From assembly GCA_026400815.1 (NCBI GenBank), contig JAPLOI010000004.1:1-64000 (forward strand): DNA of 64,000 nt, given 5' to 3'. Source of the stretch: Alphaproteobacteria bacterium (GTDB taxonomy: Bacteria > Pseudomonadota > Alphaproteobacteria > Acetobacterales > Acetobacteraceae). The position numbers were made by a program, and so were the translations under genes. Positions 60,870-64,000 of the stretch are shown here, piece by piece; positions within the stretch are counted from its first letter, which is position 1, and each line of letters opens with the position of its first letter. Under the pieces are notes generated by a model. The model saw only the letters and a program-made list of their open reading frames with translations. It was not told where the DNA came from and did not search any database.

Positions 60870-61970
60870 ATGCGCGAGACCACGCCCGTTCATCCGATGC
60901 GCGGCCCCAACCGCTTCAAGCTGGGCGTGTTCAGTGCCAATGCGGATGGCGGGCTGACGCTGACGCGCGTGGCCGAACGTTGGCAGGCGGGTTGGGACGA
61001 TGTGGTGGCGGTGGCGCAGATGGCCGACCGAGCCGGGATCGAGTTCTTCCTGCCGATCGCGCGCTGGAAGGGCTTCGGCGGCGAGGTGAACAGCCGGGAG
61101 TGGAGCTACGAGACCTTCACCTTCGCGGCGGCACTATCGGGCCTGACGGACCGGATCGCGCTGTTCAGCACCGTGCACGTGCCAATGGTGCACCCGGTGT
61201 TTGCGGCCAAGGCGATGGCGACGATCGACCAGGCGAGCGGGGGCCGGGCGGGGCTGAATATCGTCTGCGGCTGGAACCCCGAGGAGTTCGAGCTGTTCGG
61301 GCTGGAGATGATCGGGGATCGCTACGCGCAGGGGCTGGAGTGGTTCGAGATCATGGAACGCATCCATGCCGGGGCGGGGCCGTTCGACTTCGAGGGCCAG
61401 TTCTACCAGCTAAAGAATGTCTCGGGGCGGCCCACCCCGGTGCAGCGGCCGCGGCCGGTGACGCTGAATGCGGCGTTCTCGCCGCCGGGGCGGGATTTCG
61501 CAGCACGGGCGGCGGATTTCCTGTTCACCACCTTCACCAATATCGACAAGGGGCGGGCGCAAATTGATGACATGACGGCGCGCGCCCAGGCGGCCGGGCG
61601 GGATGTTGGGGTGTATACGACCTGCCACGTGGTATGCCGGCCAAGCGCCGATGAGGCGGAGGCCTACTATGAGCACTATGCCGTGGCGATGGAGGACTCG
61701 GCGAGTGTGGACAGATACATGAAGGCGAAGCAGACCTTCTCCGGCTCGCATGACGAGGAGGCGTATCGGCTGCACCGCAAGCGCTTCGCGGGTGGGGCCG
61801 GCACCTATCCACTGGTGGGCACGCCGGAGCATATCGCATCCGAGATGGTGCGCATGGCCGAGGCGGGCTTTGCCGGCACGACGGTGAGCTTCGTGAACTT
61901 CAAGGACGAGTTGCCCACCTTCATCGAGACGGTGTTGCCGCTGCTTTGCGACGCCGGACTGCGCCACTAG
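60870..61970 (+). CDS. LLM class flavin-dependent monooxygenase (RutA/SfnG-like)
   Basis: A 366-residue flavin-dependent TIM-barrel oxidoreductase of the bacterial luciferase superfamily. It resembles the RutA/SfnG branch: 'FKLGVFSANADGGL', 'FFLPIARWKGFGG', 'SGGRAGLNIVCGWNPEEFEL', and 'GDRYAQGLEWFEIM'. These use FMNH2 from a partner reductase to oxidise pyrimidines, sulfones or alkanesulfonates. The ATG at 60870 follows GAGG by ten bases; an in-frame ATG at 60840 is an alternative. No flavin reductase is adjacent. Its neighbours (molybdenum hydroxylase, D-2-hydroxyacid dehydrogenase) suggest heterocycle or sulfur-compound breakdown, but this is inference. Confidence 0.88.
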   Translation: MRETTPVHPMRGPNRFKLGVFSANADGGLTLTRVAERWQAGWDDVVAVAQMADRAGIEFFLPIARWKGFGGEVNSREWSYETFTFAAALSGLTDRIALFSTVHVPMVHPVFAAKAMATIDQASGGRAGLNIVCGWNPEEFELFGLEMIGDRYAQGLEWFEIMERIHAGAGPFDFEGQFYQLKNVSGRPTPVQRPRPVTLNAAFSPPGRDFAARAADFLFTTFTNIDKGRAQIDDMTARAQAAGRDVGVYTTCHVVCRPSADEAEAYYEHYAVAMEDSASVDRYMKAKQTFSGSHDEEAYRLHRKRFAGGAGTYPLVGTPEHIASEMVRMAEAGFAGTTVSFVNFKDELPTFIETVLPLLCDAGLRH

Positions 61971-62041
61971 CTCTTTGTTTGATCGCGTGATTCACGTCTC
62001 CGGCGATTCTGCCTCCGACGATCACGCTTCAGGAGATTCCG

Positions 62042-63010
62042 ATGCTTCCCGCCGCCGGCCAGATGACCATCTGCTTCGCCCATGTCGCCTACCAGATGCA
62101 GGCGCGCTTCGCGCTGCGGCAGGCGGGGATCAACAGCATCGAGGTGCGTGACCGGGCGGGGTTGGAGGCCGGGATCGGGCAGGCCGACGTGCTGGTGGTC
62201 TCCGGGCTGTGGCGCAACGAGTTGGCGGAAATGGCGCCGCGGCTGAAGTTCATCCAGTCGATCGGGGCGGGGACCGACCAGTTCGACCGCGACGTGCTGC
62301 GCGGGCGCGGCATCCGTTTGGCGAGTGCCGCCGGGGTAAACGCGCGGGCGGTGAGCGAGCATGCGATGTCGCTGATCCTGGCGCTGGCGCGGCGGCTGCC
62401 GGAGGCGCGGGACAACCAGGGGAAGAAATTCTGGCGCGGCATGATCGGTGATCTCGGCCAGCGCGAGGACGAGTTGCAGGGCAAGACGCTGGTGATCGTG
62501 GGGCTGGGCAAGATCGGCGGGCGGCTGGCGCAGATTGCCAAGGCCTTCGACATGCGCGTGATCGGCGTTCGGCGCGACCCGGCTGGCGGGAAGGGCGCGG
62601 CGGATGAGGTTCACGCCCTGGCGGCACTGCCCGGCCTGTTGCCGGCGGCGGATTTTGTGGCGCTGACCTGCCCGCTGACGCCGGAGACGACGAACCTGAT
62701 CGATGCGGCGGCGCTGACGGCGATGCGGCCTTCTGCCTACCTGGTTAACTGCGCACGCGGGCGCGTGGTGGATGAGCCGGCGCTGGTGGCGGCGCTGCAG
62801 GCCGGCACGATCGCGGGGGCGGGCATCGACGTGACCTGGGAGGAGCCGCTGCCGGCCGAGAGCCCGCTTTGGGATGCGCCGAACGCGTTCATCACGCCGC
62901 ATACCGCCGGCGAGACGCGGCGGTATGAGGACAACGTGCTCGACATCCTGATGGAGAACCTGGCGCGGCAATGGCGCGGTGACGCGGCGCTGCTGAACCA
63001 GGTCGTGTAG
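62042..63010 (+). CDS. D-2-hydroxyacid dehydrogenase
   Basis: A 322-residue NAD(P)-dependent D-isomer-specific 2-hydroxyacid dehydrogenase (SerA/GHRA fold). The nucleotide site 'VGLGKIGG' (153-160) and all three catalytic residues are present: Arg239 ('NCARGR'), Glu268 ('TWEEPLP') and His287 ('TPHTAGE'). It converts a 2-oxo acid to a D-2-hydroxy acid or the reverse. CAGGAG lies six bases before the ATG. The 71-base gap before it holds two copies of GTGATC-like half-sites (62 bp region 61990-62028) but nothing definite. The following gene starts 13 bases later. Confidence 0.92.
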   Translation: MLPAAGQMTICFAHVAYQMQARFALRQAGINSIEVRDRAGLEAGIGQADVLVVSGLWRNELAEMAPRLKFIQSIGAGTDQFDRDVLRGRGIRLASAAGVNARAVSEHAMSLILALARRLPEARDNQGKKFWRGMIGDLGQREDELQGKTLVIVGLGKIGGRLAQIAKAFDMRVIGVRRDPAGGKGAADEVHALAALPGLLPAADFVALTCPLTPETTNLIDAAALTAMRPSAYLVNCARGRVVDEPALVAALQAGTIAGAGIDVTWEEPLPAESPLWDAPNAFITPHTAGETRRYEDNVLDILMENLARQWRGDAALLNQVV

Positions 63011-63022
63011 CCCGGCCGCCCC

Positions 63023-64000
63023 ATGCAGGATCAGAACGCGCCGGCGATGACGCCGAGCTATGCGATGGACGAGATCGCGCTGCGGGCGACCGAGGCCCGC
63101 AGGCGATCCGCGTGGTTCAGCGCCCAGGGCAACCGCACGGCGGCGCGGCCGGTGTGGGATTTCAACCATGTGATTGCCTATGGCCAGTCCCTGTCCAGCG
63201 GCTGGGAGGGCTGGCCCGCCCTGTCGATCGTGCCGCGGCACGACAGCCTGATGGTCGGTGACTCCGTGCATGGCACCAACGAAAGCGGTCCGCGCTTCGA
63301 GGTGGCCGGAACCCCGGCGTTCCAGCCGCTGGTGGCGACGGTGATGGCCAACGGGCCCAAGGGCGAGGTGCTGGCGCCCGAGGCGGTTGCGGCACTGCCG
63401 GTTGGCAACAACGCGCTGGGCGAGACGGTACTGGAGGGTGCGCTGGATTTCTGGCGCGGGCGGCAGTTGGCAGGGCCGGAGGGGGCGTATCCCGGCCGGT
63501 TCGTTGCGACCTCCACCGGCGTGGGCGGCCGGTCGATCGAGCAGCTTTCGTTCGGCCAGGGGCTGTTCGAGCGGCCACGCCAGGCCGCGCAGGTGGCGAA
63601 GCGGCTGGCAGGGGAGGCCGGCGGCAACTACGGGATCGTGGCGTGGCTGTGGCTGCAGGGGGAGAGCAACTCCGTTGGCAACGGCACGCAGGACCGGCGC
63701 GGCTATTTCGACCTGACGCAGGCGCTGCAGGCCGATTTCAACCGCGAGATCGTGCAGGGCGTGGCCGGGCAGGAGGTGATGCCGGCGGTCTTCACGCACC
63801 AGGTCGGTGGGATCTATGTGCGCGATGCCACGAACATGTCGATCCCGATGGCGCAGCTGGATTGCGCCTATGCGCTGCCGGACTGGTTCATGGTGGGGCC
63901 CGCCTATCCGGTGACGGAAAAGGGGGGGCATCTGGACCCGAACGGCTACCGCTGGCTGGGGCAGCAATTCGGCAAGGTGATGCACCTTGTGCTGGACCTG
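63023..64000 (+). CDS. SGNH hydrolase/sialate O-acetylesterase-like protein, truncated by the window end
   Basis: An open frame of 326 codons from the ATG at 63023 runs off the right edge without a stop. It has the blocks of the SASA/SGNH esterase family: the nucleophile region 'AYGQSLSSG' with Ser56, 'WLQGESNSVG' (210-219) containing the oxyanion Asn, and 'HLDPNGYRWLG' (303-313) with the catalytic Asp-x-x-His-type region. Such enzymes remove acetyl groups from sugars or polysaccharides. No signal peptide is visible at this start. It follows the D-2-hydroxyacid dehydrogenase by 12 bases and may be co-transcribed. Confidence 0.82.
   Translation, partial: MQDQNAPAMTPSYAMDEIALRATEARRRSAWFSAQGNRTAARPVWDFNHVIAYGQSLSSGWEGWPALSIVPRHDSLMVGDSVHGTNESGPRFEVAGTPAFQPLVATVMANGPKGEVLAPEAVAALPVGNNALGETVLEGALDFWRGRQLAGPEGAYPGRFVATSTGVGGRSIEQLSFGQGLFERPRQAAQVAKRLAGEAGGNYGIVAWLWLQGESNSVGNGTQDRRGYFDLTQALQADFNREIVQGVAGQEVMPAVFTHQVGGIYVRDATNMSIPMAQLDCAYALPDWFMVGPAYPVTEKGGHLDPNGYRWLGQQFGKVMHLVLDL

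Noticed and set aside
61967-63985. 672-codon minus-strand frame opposite the hydroxyacid dehydrogenase and esterase
   Set aside because: Arg/Pro/His-rich shadow spanning two well-supported plus-strand genes.
1-64000. CRISPR arrays, tRNA or rRNA genes, prophage
   Set aside because: No regularly spaced repeats, tRNA-like folds (other than the tmRNA) or phage structural genes were seen on either strand.

Overview
The window reads as a stretch of a high-GC alphaproteobacterial chromosome, most likely from the Acetobacteraceae/Rhodospirillales. The strongest pointer is a circularly permuted, two-piece tmRNA gene at 8278-8547, an arrangement typical of Alphaproteobacteria. It is backed by an alphaproteobacterial-type SspB, ThyX instead of ThyA, an hflK-hflC-degP block, and many isolated organic-acid and amide catabolic genes of the kind common in Roseomonas-like bacteria. 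I assign family, not genus. About 58 protein genes, one RNA gene and several terminators or hairpins are supported. No rRNA, tRNA or CRISPR array was seen.

Region 1 (1-8.2 kb, almost all minus strand): the tail of an IS66 transposase lies at the left edge. Beyond it is a tightly packed operon ending in a ribbon-helix-helix protein and a small unknown protein. Upstream of those are queG, queF, tgt, queA, a queuosine-precursor transporter of the VUT/YhhQ family, a VOC protein and class I fumarase, then sspB and the DNA repair gene tag. Together the que genes turn imported or locally made preQ0 into queuosine in tRNA.

Region 2 (8.2-15.6 kb): the tmRNA gene, thyX, rbsK, the Fe-S carrier apbC, then hflK-hflC-degP (membrane protein quality control), closed by a strong bidirectional terminator.

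Region 3 (15.6-35.2 kb): a catabolic and transport area rich in amide-bond hydrolases: a C45 acyltransferase/peptidase, two M20 peptidases, a creatininase-family enzyme, an amidase and diaminopropionate ammonia-lyase. Transporters (YeiH, LctP, DMT, MFS), alkA-like repair and single oxidoreductases lie between them. A translationally coupled creatininase, ketopantoate reductase-like, SDR and M20 operon is the best candidate for an undescribed pathway.

Region 4 (35.3-64 kb): GC rises and the plus strand becomes G-rich whichever strand is coding. Genes include denD, a ClC channel, a DMSO-reductase-family molybdoenzyme divergent from a class III aminotransferase, an orphan homodimeric E1-like enzyme behind malonyl-CoA decarboxylase and NAD(P)HX repair, an orphan ParA, a MaoC/MBL/hydrolase operon, a NicT transporter, mmsA, a TRAP binding protein, an isoquinoline-oxidoreductase-type molybdenum hydroxylase, a flavin monooxygenase, a D-2-hydroxyacid dehydrogenase and a truncated SGNH/sialate O-acetylesterase-like gene at the right edge.

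Start codons were chosen from overlaps and Shine-Dalgarno-like sequences. Functions are family-level readings of the translations, and no database search was run.
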